Program-made: the position numbers and the translations under genes | The notes under the pieces: generated by a model | What the model was told of the DNA's origin: nothing | Database searches by the model: none | What the model saw: only the letters and a program-made list of their open reading frames with translations | Part shown: in pieces, positions 37,653 to 46,707 of the stretch | Numbering within the stretch: the stretch's first letter is position 1 | Layout of the letters: every line of letters begins with the position of its first letter | NCBI RefSeq assembly: GCF_000745975.1 | Contig: NZ_JQKJ01000001.1 | Coordinates: 186,001-250,000 of the forward strand | Source: Desulfobacter vibrioformis DSM 8776 | GTDB taxonomy: Bacteria > Desulfobacterota > Desulfobacteria > Desulfobacterales > Desulfobacteraceae | Length of the DNA: 64,000 nucleotides | Reading direction: 5' to 3'

Positions 37653-39029
37653 ATGACAGATACAATTGCCGCAATAGCCACCCCTTTTGGAAGCGGCGGC
37701 ATCGGTGTCATACGGATTTCAGGACCCGCGTCCTTTGATCTGGCTGCTAAAATTTTTTCAAAGACGCCGGCCGATGGGGAAAAAAAGGCACCGCAGTTTA
37801 TTTCCCACAGGGTAAGCCACGGCTTTATTTGTGACGGGGATACCACGGTTGACGAAGTGCTTGTCATCCCCATGAAAGCCCCGCGGTCTTATACAGCCGA
37901 GGACGTTGTGGAGATCCAGGCCCATTCCGGCACCATTGTGCTTCGACGCATTTTAGACCTGCTGTTCAGCCTTGGGGCGCGCCCGGCAGAACCCGGGGAA
38001 TTTACCCGGCGGGCCTTTTTAAACGGCCGCATAGACCTGACCCAGGCCGAAGCTGTGGCAGACATCATCAATGCACGGTCAGACTCCTCCCTTAAATTTG
38101 CCGCCTCCCAGAATCTTGGCGTGCTGCGCCAAAGTATCCGGGACATGATATCTGTCCTGACCCAGTTTCTTGCCCGGCTTGAGGCTGCCATTGATTTTCC
38201 CGATGATGCCGGTGCCTTTTCCTACACCAGCCAGGATAAACCCAAGCTTCAATCTGTTGCAGACAGAATAGGGGAGCTTATCCAGCAACACAAGGATGCC
38301 TGTTTTTTGAAAACCGGCATACGCCTGGCCATCTGCGGAGAGCCCAATGTTGGAAAATCCAGCATCATGAACCGGATTCTGGAAAAGGAAAAATCCATTA
38401 TCACGCCCATTCCCGGCACCACCCGGGACCCCATTGAAGACAGCCTGACCATTGAGGGTATCCCCTTTGTCATTGTTGATACGGCCGGTATCCACCAGAC
38501 CGATGATCTTGTGGAGATCATCGGCATTGAAAAAGCCAGGGACGAGATAGACGTTGCGGATATTGTTCTGTATGTGCTTGAACCGGGAAAACCCTTTCCC
38601 TGGAAAACCGTATCAAAGATCTTTACAGAAGATAAGCCGGTCATTTTTGCCATCAATAAAATGGACCTGGCTGATGAACTTGATCCGCCCCATTTGCCTG
38701 AGAAATATGCTGATCCTGGCCCCCTGGAAATCTCTGCACTCACAGGGCAAGGCATCAATCGCCTTAGAACAAGGCTTCTGGAAACCTGTATCGGCAACCT
38801 TGAGATTGGAGGTGATGCAGTCATTCCCAATCTGCGGCATAAAAACGCCCTGGTCCAGGCACTTGGGCATATGACAACGCTGATGGAAGGGCTTGAAAAC
38901 GGCCAGGAAGAAGAAACCCTGGCACTGGATGTTAAAAATTGTATTGACCATCTCGGGACAATTACCGGGGACACTGCGCCTCCGGATATCCTTGACGCTG
39001 TTTTTAATAATTTCTGCATTGGGAAATAA
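37653..39029 (+). CDS. mnmE: tRNA modification GTPase MnmE
   Basis: The 458-residue protein has the N-terminal tetrahydrofolate-binding domain (opening DTIAAIATPFGSGGIGVIRISG) and a helical domain. An inserted GTPase domain has P-loop GEPNVGKSS at about 228-236, DTAG in the switch region and NKMD. It ends with the conserved CIGK tail. With MnmG it makes the aminomethyl-type modification at tRNA wobble U34. Its ATG follows the jag stop with no gap. MnmG is not next to it here. Confidence 0.95.
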   Translation: MTDTIAAIATPFGSGGIGVIRISGPASFDLAAKIFSKTPADGEKKAPQFISHRVSHGFICDGDTTVDEVLVIPMKAPRSYTAEDVVEIQAHSGTIVLRRILDLLFSLGARPAEPGEFTRRAFLNGRIDLTQAEAVADIINARSDSSLKFAASQNLGVLRQSIRDMISVLTQFLARLEAAIDFPDDAGAFSYTSQDKPKLQSVADRIGELIQQHKDACFLKTGIRLAICGEPNVGKSSIMNRILEKEKSIITPIPGTTRDPIEDSLTIEGIPFVIVDTAGIHQTDDLVEIIGIEKARDEIDVADIVLYVLEPGKPFPWKTVSKIFTEDKPVIFAINKMDLADELDPPHLPEKYADPGPLEISALTGQGINRLRTRLLETCIGNLEIGGDAVIPNLRHKNALVQALGHMTTLMEGLENGQEEETLALDVKNCIDHLGTITGDTAPPDILDAVFNNFCIGK

Positions 39030-39083
39030 CAGCCATGGGATGGTCAGGTCTATAAACACCCGGGCTGAAGCCCGCAACAAACA

Positions 39084-39174
39084 ATGAAACAAAAGATATT
39101 AAAAAATACAGGATAACATTGGGCGGCCAAGGCGCTTCGCCATTTTGATTCTTGTATCTTGTTTTTAGTTTCAT
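39084..39174 (-). repeat. dispersed element of about 90 bp, copy 1 (inverted)
   Basis: The minus strand of this segment aligns with the elements at 54727-54815 and 60078-60166. It begins ATGAAACTAAAAACAAG, has GGCGAAGCGCC in the middle, and ends in a near-mirror of the start (GTTTCAT). The similarity continues about 20 bp past the inner end into a GGGCT/AGCCC hairpin at 39061-39074. It lies between mnmE and the YkgJ-like gene and ends 17 bp before the latter's start codon. Confidence 0.75.
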
Positions 39175-39190
39175 GAAAAAAGGTATACCC

Positions 39191-39841
39191 ATGGACTTGG
39201 ATAAACATTTTGTAAAATATGAAGCGGTCGTCGGTATGGTGGACCAGGTCTTTGACCGGGTTAAAAAGGAGTTCTCCAAAGAGGTGTTCTGCAGGGAAAA
39301 ATGTTCTGACTGCTGCTATGCCATTTTTGATCTGACCCTGATAGAGGCCCTGTACCTGAACCACAAGTTTAATGAAAAATTTTCAGGCAATGAAAAAGCT
39401 GATCTGATCGCCATTGCCGATAAAACAGACCGGGCTTTGGCCAAAATGAAACGGGACGCCTACAAAAAAGTCAAGGACGGGGCTGACCAGCTTGAAATTG
39501 TGGCAAAAATGTCCCAGGAACGGGTCCGCTGCCCCCTTCTGGGTGAAAACAATCTGTGCCTGATGTACGAGTACCGCCCCATTACCTGCAGGGTATACGG
39601 GATACCCACCTCCACGGCCGGAGCCTCCCACATCTGCGGTCGGACCAATTTTGTTCAAGGCAAGGCCTATCCCACCCTGAACATGGACAAAATTTACACC
39701 CAGCTTCAGCTTTTGTCTGCGGAACTGGTCAAGGAGATCAACTCGTCCAACATTCGGATGCATGAACTGCTTATCCCTGTATCCATGGCCATGGTCACCC
39801 TGTTTAACGATGAATTTCTTGGAGTGAAAAAAGATGAGTGA
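39191..39841 (+). CDS. YkgJ-family cysteine-cluster protein
   Basis: I take the ATG at 39191 (MDLDKHFVKY, 216 residues) because AAAGGT lies 6 bases upstream; an upstream ATG at 39173 falls inside the repeat's end. Conserved cysteines lie in CREKCSDCCY (about 40-50) and in RCPLLGENNLCLMYEYRPITCRVYG (about 115-140), with a later ICG. This is the CxxxCxxCC plus C-C pattern of the YkgJ family, thought to bind zinc or an iron-sulfur cluster. The function is unknown. It overlaps the next gene by 8 bp. Confidence 0.8.
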   Translation: MDLDKHFVKYEAVVGMVDQVFDRVKKEFSKEVFCREKCSDCCYAIFDLTLIEALYLNHKFNEKFSGNEKADLIAIADKTDRALAKMKRDAYKKVKDGADQLEIVAKMSQERVRCPLLGENNLCLMYEYRPITCRVYGIPTSTAGASHICGRTNFVQGKAYPTLNMDKIYTQLQLLSAELVKEINSSNIRMHELLIPVSMAMVTLFNDEFLGVKKDE

Positions 39842-40193
39842 GACCTACTTCTCCCCGGAGGAAATTGAAGAAAGAAAAAAGGCCATTTTCGATGCCATGG
39901 GAAAACGGGGCCAGCGGCAGATCATGAAAACAGGGTATGACAACTGGGATCCGTTCCAGGAACCCAAGGATCCCATTGACATCCGCAAGGATAAAACCAA
40001 ACGGACTTCCCAGGAGCTGATCCGGGAGTTTCTCACAGCCATTGATGCGGATGACTATTCCAACAGCTATGCCCAGGGCGCCCTTGAAATGTGTCTTGGC
40101 ATCATCAATGACGAGGAAAAAATCAGGGGCATGTTTGATTTTGCCCACTGGTATACAAGACTGCTTGAAAAAGAGGGACATGATCCCCTTTGA
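39834..40193 (+). CDS. conserved hypothetical protein, 119 residues
   Basis: A small, charged, soluble protein (SEETYFSPEEIEE-like opening, then GKRGQRQIMKTGYDNWDPFQEPKDP) with no membrane segment or known motif. The GYDNWDPFQEPKDPIDIR stretch is likely its conserved part. It overlaps the YkgJ-like gene by 8 bp and the methyltransferase gene by 14 bp, so all three are translationally coupled. That suggests a common role, but I do not recognise it. Confidence 0.75.
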   Translation: MSETYFSPEEIEERKKAIFDAMGKRGQRQIMKTGYDNWDPFQEPKDPIDIRKDKTKRTSQELIREFLTAIDADDYSNSYAQGALEMCLGIINDEEKIRGMFDFAHWYTRLLEKEGHDPL

Positions 40194-40992
40194 CCGGGAC
40201 CGCGCCCTGGAGATTCTGAATAATGCCACGGCACGCCTGACGGCAAGGGCTTATATCCGTGAAATCAGCCGGGAATTTGACCTGACACCATTCCAGGCAA
40301 AAAAAGTGCTTACATCCCTTGTGGCGCGCCAGGATGTGGCTTACCAGGATCTGTATGGATCCACCTATGTCATGGAAAGCTTTTCAAAACCGGTCCGGAT
40401 CACGGACCGGTTTTTTATTCTGCCCCCTGGTATTGAAAGCATTGCCGGTCCCAATGATATCGATATCCGGATAAGCGCGGGGATCTCCTTTGGCACCGGC
40501 CACCACCCCACCACCCGGCTTTGCCTGGCTGCCCTGGACAGGCTTTTTTTCTCAACAGGCCTTCCAGGCCACCTCCAGGGCGGCAAAGCAGGGGATATCG
40601 GCACGGGGTCAGGGGTGCTTGCCATGGCGGCCTGCCTTGCCGGCATGTCCCAATGCATGGCCTGGGAAACAGACCCCAATGCCGTCTGCGAGGCCTGCAG
40701 GAATGTGGCAGCCAACGGTCTTGAAAACAGGGTAAATGTCATTCACGGCATCATGTCAACCCAGGATTTAAAGCTTTCTCTTGTTATGGCCAATTTAAGG
40801 TTTCCCACCCTTAAGCAACTTGCATCTGACATTTGTTCCATCCTGGTACCCAACGGACATCTGATTCTTTCAGGGGTCAGGGCCTGGGAAATGGATAATC
40901 TGAAAACCCATTACAGGGCCATGGGATTTTCCATAGACTGGGAACGGGAAGCAAAACAGTGGGGGGCCCTGGCCCTGACAAAAAAGCCATAA
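40180..40992 (+). CDS. PrmA-like class I SAM-dependent methyltransferase
   Basis: I take the ATG at 40180 (MIPFDRDRALEI, 270 residues), with GAGGG just upstream. The frame itself runs further 5', inside the previous gene. The N-terminal 70 residues form a small helical domain. The methyltransferase core shows the PrmA signature ISAGISFGTGHHPTTRLCL, the SAM-binding motif GDIGTGSGVLAMAA, and VMANLRFPTLKQL, where PrmA has ANIL. PrmA trimethylates ribosomal protein L11. This protein's N-terminal domain differs from canonical PrmA, so the substrate may differ. Confidence 0.8.
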   Translation: MIPFDRDRALEILNNATARLTARAYIREISREFDLTPFQAKKVLTSLVARQDVAYQDLYGSTYVMESFSKPVRITDRFFILPPGIESIAGPNDIDIRISAGISFGTGHHPTTRLCLAALDRLFFSTGLPGHLQGGKAGDIGTGSGVLAMAACLAGMSQCMAWETDPNAVCEACRNVAANGLENRVNVIHGIMSTQDLKLSLVMANLRFPTLKQLASDICSILVPNGHLILSGVRAWEMDNLKTHYRAMGFSIDWEREAKQWGALALTKKP

Positions 40993-41001
40993 GGGGAAAG
41001 C

Positions 41002-41628
41002 ATGCATCCTGCCATTCAAATTCTTGTACCCGTGCTTCTGGTTTTGGGCGTGTCCCAGGCCAGATGTGATGTGTACAGCTGGACAGACGAAAACGGGATC
41101 AGACACTTTTCCAATGTCAGTTCTCCCCAGGGAAAAAAGGCAACACAAATACGAGAATCTGTCAGTTCCGGCCCAAAGAAAGCAGACACATCCAATTTTC
41201 TGGTCACAAAGGTTTTTGACGGGGATACGGTGCAGGTTCAAGGGCAGGATCTTGAATTTATAATTCGCATGGTGGCCATTGACGCCCCGGAAACCGGCGG
41301 ATCAAAAAACAAGGGCCAGCCCTATTCCCAGGAAGCGAAAAACGTTTTAAAGCAACTCATTCAAGGTAAAAAAGTCCGGCTGAAACAATACGGTACCGGC
41401 GGGTACAACCGGATTCTGGCAGAAATTTTTTCCCAGGGCATCAACATTAATCTGGCCATGGTCCGCCAGGGGCTTGCCGAAGTTTACCGAGGCAGACTCC
41501 CTGAACATCTTGATCCCGGCCCCTACAAGAAGGCTGAGGCTGATGCCAGGCGCAGAAATGCAGGCATGTGGTCCCAGGGGAAGACTTATAAGAGTCCCAA
41601 AACATGGCGGAAAGAAAATCCCAGATAA
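41002..41628 (+). CDS. secreted thermonuclease with DUF4124 domain
   Basis: The 208-residue protein has a signal peptide (about 1-22) and a DUF4124 motif (VYSWTDENGIRHFSN). A staphylococcal-nuclease domain (about 65-195) follows, with DGDTVQV, RMVAIDAPETG and the catalytic-type Arg in the YNRILAEIF segment. Periplasmic DNA/RNA cleavage is expected. It follows the methyltransferase by 9 bp and is probably the last gene of that operon. Confidence 0.85.
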   Translation: MHPAIQILVPVLLVLGVSQARCDVYSWTDENGIRHFSNVSSPQGKKATQIRESVSSGPKKADTSNFLVTKVFDGDTVQVQGQDLEFIIRMVAIDAPETGGSKNKGQPYSQEAKNVLKQLIQGKKVRLKQYGTGGYNRILAEIFSQGININLAMVRQGLAEVYRGRLPEHLDPGPYKKAEADARRRNAGMWSQGKTYKSPKTWRKENPR

Positions 41629-41641
41629 AATGCTTTTGAAT

Positions 41642-42745
41642 TTAACCCTGTAACGTCGTACAGAAAAGTGATTTTTTTGCCTGGGTCAATGATTGTGCGT
41701 CCTCATTCCTGTGCAGCTTTATCAATCCAGGCATAACCGTATTCCGTCCGTTGAGTTTTGCCTTGTAAAGCATGGAATCAGCATCCTCAACCAGTTTTAC
41801 AATATCGACACCGGCCCCCAACTGAGCCACGCCAAAGCTGGCAGTAACCCGTATGTTTAAATGATTAAAGGGGATGTTTAATGCAAATATTTTTTGTCTG
41901 AGTCTGTCTGCAAGTTCAATGGCATAGGTTTTATCGGTTTTCGGCAGGATGGCGATAAATTCTTCACCACCGTACCGGGCAAAGACATCTTCTGTGCGTA
42001 TATTCTGGCGGACCAGTCGGCTGACTTCCTTTAATACCTCATCGCCGCCTAAATGGCCGTAAGTGTCGTTTACAGATTTAAAATGATCCAGATCAAACAT
42101 AAAAACAGATAATGGATTTTTGTGCCGGTCGGCACCGGCTGCATGCCCTTTAAGCTGAACCTCAAAAGCCCTGCGGTTATAACAGCCGGTCAACGGATCA
42201 ATGGCTGCGGCATTCTGAAGCTGCTGGATCTTAATCTGTCTTGAGAGGGCCGCAGAACAGCCCCTAAGCACAATATTGACCACATCATCATGAAATAAAG
42301 TGATGGGTCTGCTGGGCATCATGTAAATTCGTGAATAACAATTTTCTTCTTTATGGTCGTAATGGACCAGGGAATCCAGACTGAATTTTTCCAGGCACGC
42401 ATCCTGATCTTCATGGGCATTCAGATAAACCAGATCCTTGGCATCCATAATCTGGAAATCTTTTATGATAATATCTTCTATGGAGGTTTTATACATTCTG
42501 GGGTCCAGCCATACATCCACCCCGGCATTTTTTTTGTTCACAAAGGCAAAGAGCCTGTATCCAAGGATATCTTTCAGGCAGTCCGCCACTTCATTTATAA
42601 TTTCTGCCGGGGATGTTTTTTCATTCAAAGCCACAATGTGACGGGCCAGTTTGTTCTGTGCCTGGGACCTGTGCAGTGAAGATCCGAATACCAGGCCGAA
42701 GACGTCTGATAATCTGTGGCTGAATCTATCAAGGGTTTTATTCAT
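41642..42745 (-). CDS. GGDEF diguanylate cyclase
   Basis: The 367-residue protein has an N-terminal sensory part (about 1-180) that looks GAF-like and has no membrane segment. The GGDEF domain follows (about 185-350). The active-site motif is GGEEF near 258-264, an active form, and an inhibitory I-site RTED lies exactly 5 residues before it. It would make cyclic di-GMP in the cytoplasm under product feedback. It is convergent with the nuclease gene and divergent from the hybrid kinase. Confidence 0.92.
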   Translation of the reverse strand: MNKTLDRFSHRLSDVFGLVFGSSLHRSQAQNKLARHIVALNEKTSPAEIINEVADCLKDILGYRLFAFVNKKNAGVDVWLDPRMYKTSIEDIIIKDFQIMDAKDLVYLNAHEDQDACLEKFSLDSLVHYDHKEENCYSRIYMMPSRPITLFHDDVVNIVLRGCSAALSRQIKIQQLQNAAAIDPLTGCYNRRAFEVQLKGHAAGADRHKNPLSVFMFDLDHFKSVNDTYGHLGGDEVLKEVSRLVRQNIRTEDVFARYGGEEFIAILPKTDKTYAIELADRLRQKIFALNIPFNHLNIRVTASFGVAQLGAGVDIVKLVEDADSMLYKAKLNGRNTVMPGLIKLHRNEDAQSLTQAKKSLFCTTLQG

Positions 42746-43058
42746 GGCACTTCCTATTATTTAAAATTAATTTTTGAAATATTAAAGCAAAAAGTGCGCC
42801 AACTCTTTTGATATAAAGTTATATCCTTAGATTTCAGGCTATTATCCCAATTCCACACTTGACGCGAATCTAACAAGCAGGAAAATTTTGCAGGGTTGTG
42901 CGTCAGGGGCCTGCCGGACCTCCGCCAAAGGCCTGACATCTAATTTTTTCTGTCATGATATTTCCTTGTCATTTGTTGCTTTTTCAAGTTATCTATTAGG
43001 GTGCAACTTCGATAACCTTAGCTATTGACAAGTCAATGAATGAAACAGGCCCGGTTTA
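42746..43058. other. divergent intergenic region with an inverted repeat
   Basis: This region separates the cyclase and the hybrid kinase. At 43024-43037, ATTGAC and GTCAAT are arranged around AA, 22 bp before the kinase ATG; this is a candidate operator. No clear promoter pair and no coding frame are visible. The kinase ATG lacks a strong ribosome-binding site. Confidence 0.45.
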
Positions 43059-44810
43059 ATGCCGTTTTTTGAAAAGAATAACACGACTCTGATTTTCCCC
43101 AGATACAGGAAATTATCACATAAAATCACCGGAGTCCTGCAGATCTCGGCTGTTCTGTTTATCTTGTTCGTTCTGTTGATTCTTTTTTTGCCTGCCCTGA
43201 CAGGCAAGCCCCTTTGTCTGATTTTCTTCATGCTCAACGGCGTATTGATTATCCTGTTGCTTTCATGGGTTAAGCGCATGAACACATTTATGAAAGAGAC
43301 CGGATTGATATTGTCTAATTCAAGGGATTTGATGTGGGCCGTGGATTCCCGGCTGAACGTTACAGCCATTTGCGGAGATCCCGGACATATATCCGGTCAC
43401 ACCGCCATGGCGCTTCTAAATAAACCGTTGGCGTCCATTTTACCCGGGGATGCAAGGGATTGCTTTAATACCCGTATCCGTGAAAACCAGCCCTTCTCCA
43501 TGGAGTGCCGTATTTCCAACGGTGAAAATTCGACACTTCCGGTACAGATCCTGGCCTCGCCCATTCATGGATCCGGGCAGGATATATTTCACGGCGTCAT
43601 ACGGGATATATCCGATCAAAAAAAACTGCAGGCCCTTGAAAAAGAACTGAACAGCTCAAAAAAATTAAAAAACCTGGGCCTTCTTGCCGGCAGTGTTGCC
43701 CATGATCTGAACAACATTCTGGCAGGCATTGCCACCTATCCTGAAATACTTCTTCTCGAAGGTAACCTGGAACCCAAGGTCCGGGAAAGCCTTGGCATTA
43801 TCAAAAAATCCGGCCAGAACGCCTCTGCTGTGGTCAATGACCTTTTAACCATTTCCAGCGATATCAGGGAGGAGTGTCAGATCCTGAACATCAATACGAT
43901 TATTGCGCGATTTATGGCTGGACCCGAGTTTAAAAAAATAAAAGCTGCATACGGGAAGGTGGAGATTGACATGCACCTTGAACCGGAACTTTTAACCATA
44001 TCCGGCTCATATATACATATTGAAAAAAGCATTATGAATCTTGTGGTCCATGCACTTGGGTCGATTGCGGCAACGGCAGGCCCGGGCAACGGCACAATCG
44101 TGCTTTCAACGGCCAACTATTATGTGGACAGTGAGAAAAACGGGCACACGGAACACCATCTGTCCCCTGGCGAATATGTGATGCTTGAAGTGCTGGACCC
44201 CGGCAAAGAGATACCCCAAGATTGCCTGAATAAAATTTTTGAGCCCTTTTTCATCCAGAAGGAGATGGGCCGATCCGGCACCGGGCTTGGCCTGACCCTG
44301 GTAAAAAATACGGTTCTCGACCATCGGGGAAAAATCTTTGTGGCGTCTGATGAAACCGGTACAAAGTTCACACTGCTGTTTCCGGCCCTGCGCTCGGAGC
44401 TGCCCATGGCAAATCACCCCGCCGCCATCGAGGAGATCAGGGGAAAAGGGGAAACCCTTCTGGTTGTGGATGACCTGGAAAGCCAGCGTAAAATTGCAGA
44501 AACCATCCTTAAAGAATTGGGATACAAGGTTTTCAGCGTTGCCAACGGGGTCAGTGCCATTTCTTTCATCATGCAGACCCCTGTGGATCTAATACTTTTA
44601 GACATGGTCATGACCACATCCATTTCCGGGCTTGAAACTTACCGGCTGATCAAAAAAATACGACCGGACCAAAAAGCCATTATTGCAAATGGACATTCGG
44701 AATCAGAAGATGTATTAAAAGCCCAGTCTCTGGGTGCAGGTGCCTTTATTAAAAAGCCCTACACCATATTGGATATGGGCATTGCCGTAAAAGAGGAGCT
44801 TGACAGATAA
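43059..44810 (+). CDS. hybrid sensor histidine kinase (PAS-HisKA-HATPase-REC)
   Basis: The 583-residue protein has two close transmembrane helices (about 22-43 and 49-70) with hardly any periplasmic part. A PAS domain (about 85-195) and a kinase core follow, with His215 in SVAHDLNNILAG. This VAHDLNN type of H-box is common in deltaproteobacterial kinases. The ATPase domain has RSGTGLGLTLV. The C-terminal receiver has acidic residues VVDD and phospho-acceptor Asp515 (LLDMVM), and Lys in FIKKPY. The stop overlaps the panC start by one base (TAATG). Confidence 0.88.
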   Translation: MPFFEKNNTTLIFPRYRKLSHKITGVLQISAVLFILFVLLILFLPALTGKPLCLIFFMLNGVLIILLLSWVKRMNTFMKETGLILSNSRDLMWAVDSRLNVTAICGDPGHISGHTAMALLNKPLASILPGDARDCFNTRIRENQPFSMECRISNGENSTLPVQILASPIHGSGQDIFHGVIRDISDQKKLQALEKELNSSKKLKNLGLLAGSVAHDLNNILAGIATYPEILLLEGNLEPKVRESLGIIKKSGQNASAVVNDLLTISSDIREECQILNINTIIARFMAGPEFKKIKAAYGKVEIDMHLEPELLTISGSYIHIEKSIMNLVVHALGSIAATAGPGNGTIVLSTANYYVDSEKNGHTEHHLSPGEYVMLEVLDPGKEIPQDCLNKIFEPFFIQKEMGRSGTGLGLTLVKNTVLDHRGKIFVASDETGTKFTLLFPALRSELPMANHPAAIEEIRGKGETLLVVDDLESQRKIAETILKELGYKVFSVANGVSAISFIMQTPVDLILLDMVMTTSISGLETYRLIKKIRPDQKAIIANGHSESEDVLKAQSLGAGAFIKKPYTILDMGIAVKEELDR

Positions 44811-45658
44811 TGGATATTTTAAAAACAAAGGCAGATATGCAGGCCTGGTCTGCTGACAAAAAAAGACAGGGAAAGACCATCAGTTTCGTTCCCACCATGG
44901 GATACCTCCACAAAGGACATGTTTCGCTGCTTGACATAGGCAGGCCTTTAAGTGATGAACTGGTCCTGAGTATTTTTGTCAATCCCACCCAGTTTAGTCC
45001 CGATGAAGACCTGGACGCCTATCCCAGCAATACCGCGAATGATCTCGATCTGGCGCAGAAGGCAGGGGTGACAGCGGTTTTCCTTCCGGATAAAAGCCAG
45101 ATGTACGGGCCTGACTACCAGACCCATGTCTTTTTGGACCATCTTCCCCAATACCTGTGCGGCAGGTCCCGCCCGGTCCATTTCGGGGGAGTGGCCACGG
45201 TGGTGACCAAACTGTTCAACATTGTCATGCCCGATGTGGCGATTTTCGGAAAAAAAGATTTCCAGCAGCTTGCCATTATCAGGCAGATGGTGAAGGATCT
45301 GGATTTCAATATCCGGATCATCGGCGGAGAGATTATCAGGGAGGAAGACGGATTGGCCATGAGTTCCAGAAATGCCTATCTTACGACGGCGCAGCGCGCT
45401 TCAGCCGTCTGTCTTTCCCGGGCCATCAGCCTTTTAAAACAAAGGGTTGCCCAGGGCGTCCGGTCTGTGCCGGATCTTGTCAGGGAGATGGAAACTTTTA
45501 TTCTCTCATTTGACCACACCCGGGTTGATTACATTGAAGTGTGCCATCCCCGGACCCTTGAGCCGGTGGAAATCATCCAGGCAGAAACGCTTGTGGCCCT
45601 GGCCGTGCAGGTGGGAAAATCAAGGCTGATTGACAATGCCCTTATTGGGCCGTCCTGA
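44810..45658 (+). CDS. panC: pantothenate synthetase
   Basis: The 282-residue protein has the PanC signature FVPTMGYLHKGHVSLL (HIGH-like motif) and FGKKDFQQLAIIRQMVKDL, plus EEDGLAMSSRN (KMSKS-like). It joins pantoate and beta-alanine with ATP in the CoA pathway. The one-base overlap with the upstream kinase gene implies coupled translation, an odd pairing for a biosynthetic gene. No panB or panD is near. Its 3' end overlaps the convergent LPP20-like gene by 17 bp. Confidence 0.95.
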   Translation: MDILKTKADMQAWSADKKRQGKTISFVPTMGYLHKGHVSLLDIGRPLSDELVLSIFVNPTQFSPDEDLDAYPSNTANDLDLAQKAGVTAVFLPDKSQMYGPDYQTHVFLDHLPQYLCGRSRPVHFGGVATVVTKLFNIVMPDVAIFGKKDFQQLAIIRQMVKDLDFNIRIIGGEIIREEDGLAMSSRNAYLTTAQRASAVCLSRAISLLKQRVAQGVRSVPDLVREMETFILSFDHTRVDYIEVCHPRTLEPVEIIQAETLVALAVQVGKSRLIDNALIGPS

Positions 45659-46532
45659 CCTCTTTTTGAACCGGCGGCTTCACGAGGACAATCACCCGGC
45701 ACTCCTTTAAAAAGATGTGGCGTTCGGTTGCCCTGTCCAGGGTTTTGGCGTCTGCCATGCTCATCACAATGGCATCGGTTCTGTCTCCGGTTTTTCTTAA
45801 CGCCTTGACCACCAGGGGATTTAGTCCGACCCTGTCAGACGCAAGGGCCTGGTCCATGTCGCATAAATAGGCGCAAACCCCGTTCTGCACGGCAAATTCC
45901 CGGCTTACAAAAACAGATGAATAGATTTCCCGGCCCTGTTCACTGACAATGGTAGGATAAAGGACAAGCTCAAGATTCAACGTCCTTGCATCCACAATCA
46001 GTCCGGTATATGGTCTGGTGCCGGCAACTGCTGAAGGTGTGTTTTTAACCGGTTCAGCCGTACCCTGGTTCAATTCTCTGCGGATCTTGGAGATCTGCCG
46101 GATATGGTCCGGGAGTACCAGTTGAAGAAACCCGCCATAGAATGGGGCCTCCACCCGGACTTCCACATCCAGGGCAGAGGTATACAGTTGACGGCGAATC
46201 CGGGCATCCTGGGCTATCTTCTCAATCCCGGCAAGAATGGCATCATGGGTAGATGCGTATTCCCCAACCGTCAGATCATTTGAAATTTTCATCTGCTTGA
46301 GAACGGCGATCAGATTCCGGATGGCGCAGGCCCTGGCAGATCCCGGCATGGCCATCGCCTTTCCTTCGGCATTGATCTCAGGGGCGGCATGGCCTGTGGC
46401 GGTGACAAGGCCGGTTGTCCAGTTTATGTATCCGTTTTCAAGGGGTTGAATACATTGGGGTAAGGCTTGTGCCGGAAATATTGCCACACTCAAAACCACG
46501 GCCCCTAAAATCAGCAGTTGATGGGTTTTCAT
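45642..46532 (-). CDS. secreted LPP20-like protein
   Basis: The 296-residue protein has a signal peptide (about 1-23, cut after AQA) and an LPP20/FlgT-like domain (about 35-135: GLVTATGHAAPE, GKAMAMPGSARACAIRNLIAVL, SALDVEVRVEAPFYGGF). The C-terminal region (about 160-290) has strand-rich repeats (YTGLIVDARTLNLELVLYPTI), as in periplasmic proteins next to this domain. It is likely periplasmic. The role is not known. It shares the N-terminal fold with the lipoprotein at 27579-28166. Confidence 0.65.
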   Translation of the reverse strand: MKTHQLLILGAVVLSVAIFPAQALPQCIQPLENGYINWTTGLVTATGHAAPEINAEGKAMAMPGSARACAIRNLIAVLKQMKISNDLTVGEYASTHDAILAGIEKIAQDARIRRQLYTSALDVEVRVEAPFYGGFLQLVLPDHIRQISKIRRELNQGTAEPVKNTPSAVAGTRPYTGLIVDARTLNLELVLYPTIVSEQGREIYSSVFVSREFAVQNGVCAYLCDMDQALASDRVGLNPLVVKALRKTGDRTDAIVMSMADAKTLDRATERHIFLKECRVIVLVKPPVQKEVRTAQ

Positions 46533-46707
46533 AGAATCTCCCAGGCCTTAAATGAAGCAGGAATTTGGATTGGCTGACAAATAAAACGCCCCCAGGGCTT
46601 TTCGCTGTTATCTACACAGGTTTAAATTTTTTTGTTCTTGTACCATGAATTAAATCCGGCTAAGGTATAAAATGTACCTGTAAGAAAGTCAAGAAAAGGA
46701 GGATATT

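Noticed and set aside
43022-43369. 115-codon minus-strand frame over the start of the hybrid kinase
   Set aside because: It overlaps the kinase's membrane helices in antisense and has no domain or ribosome-binding site.
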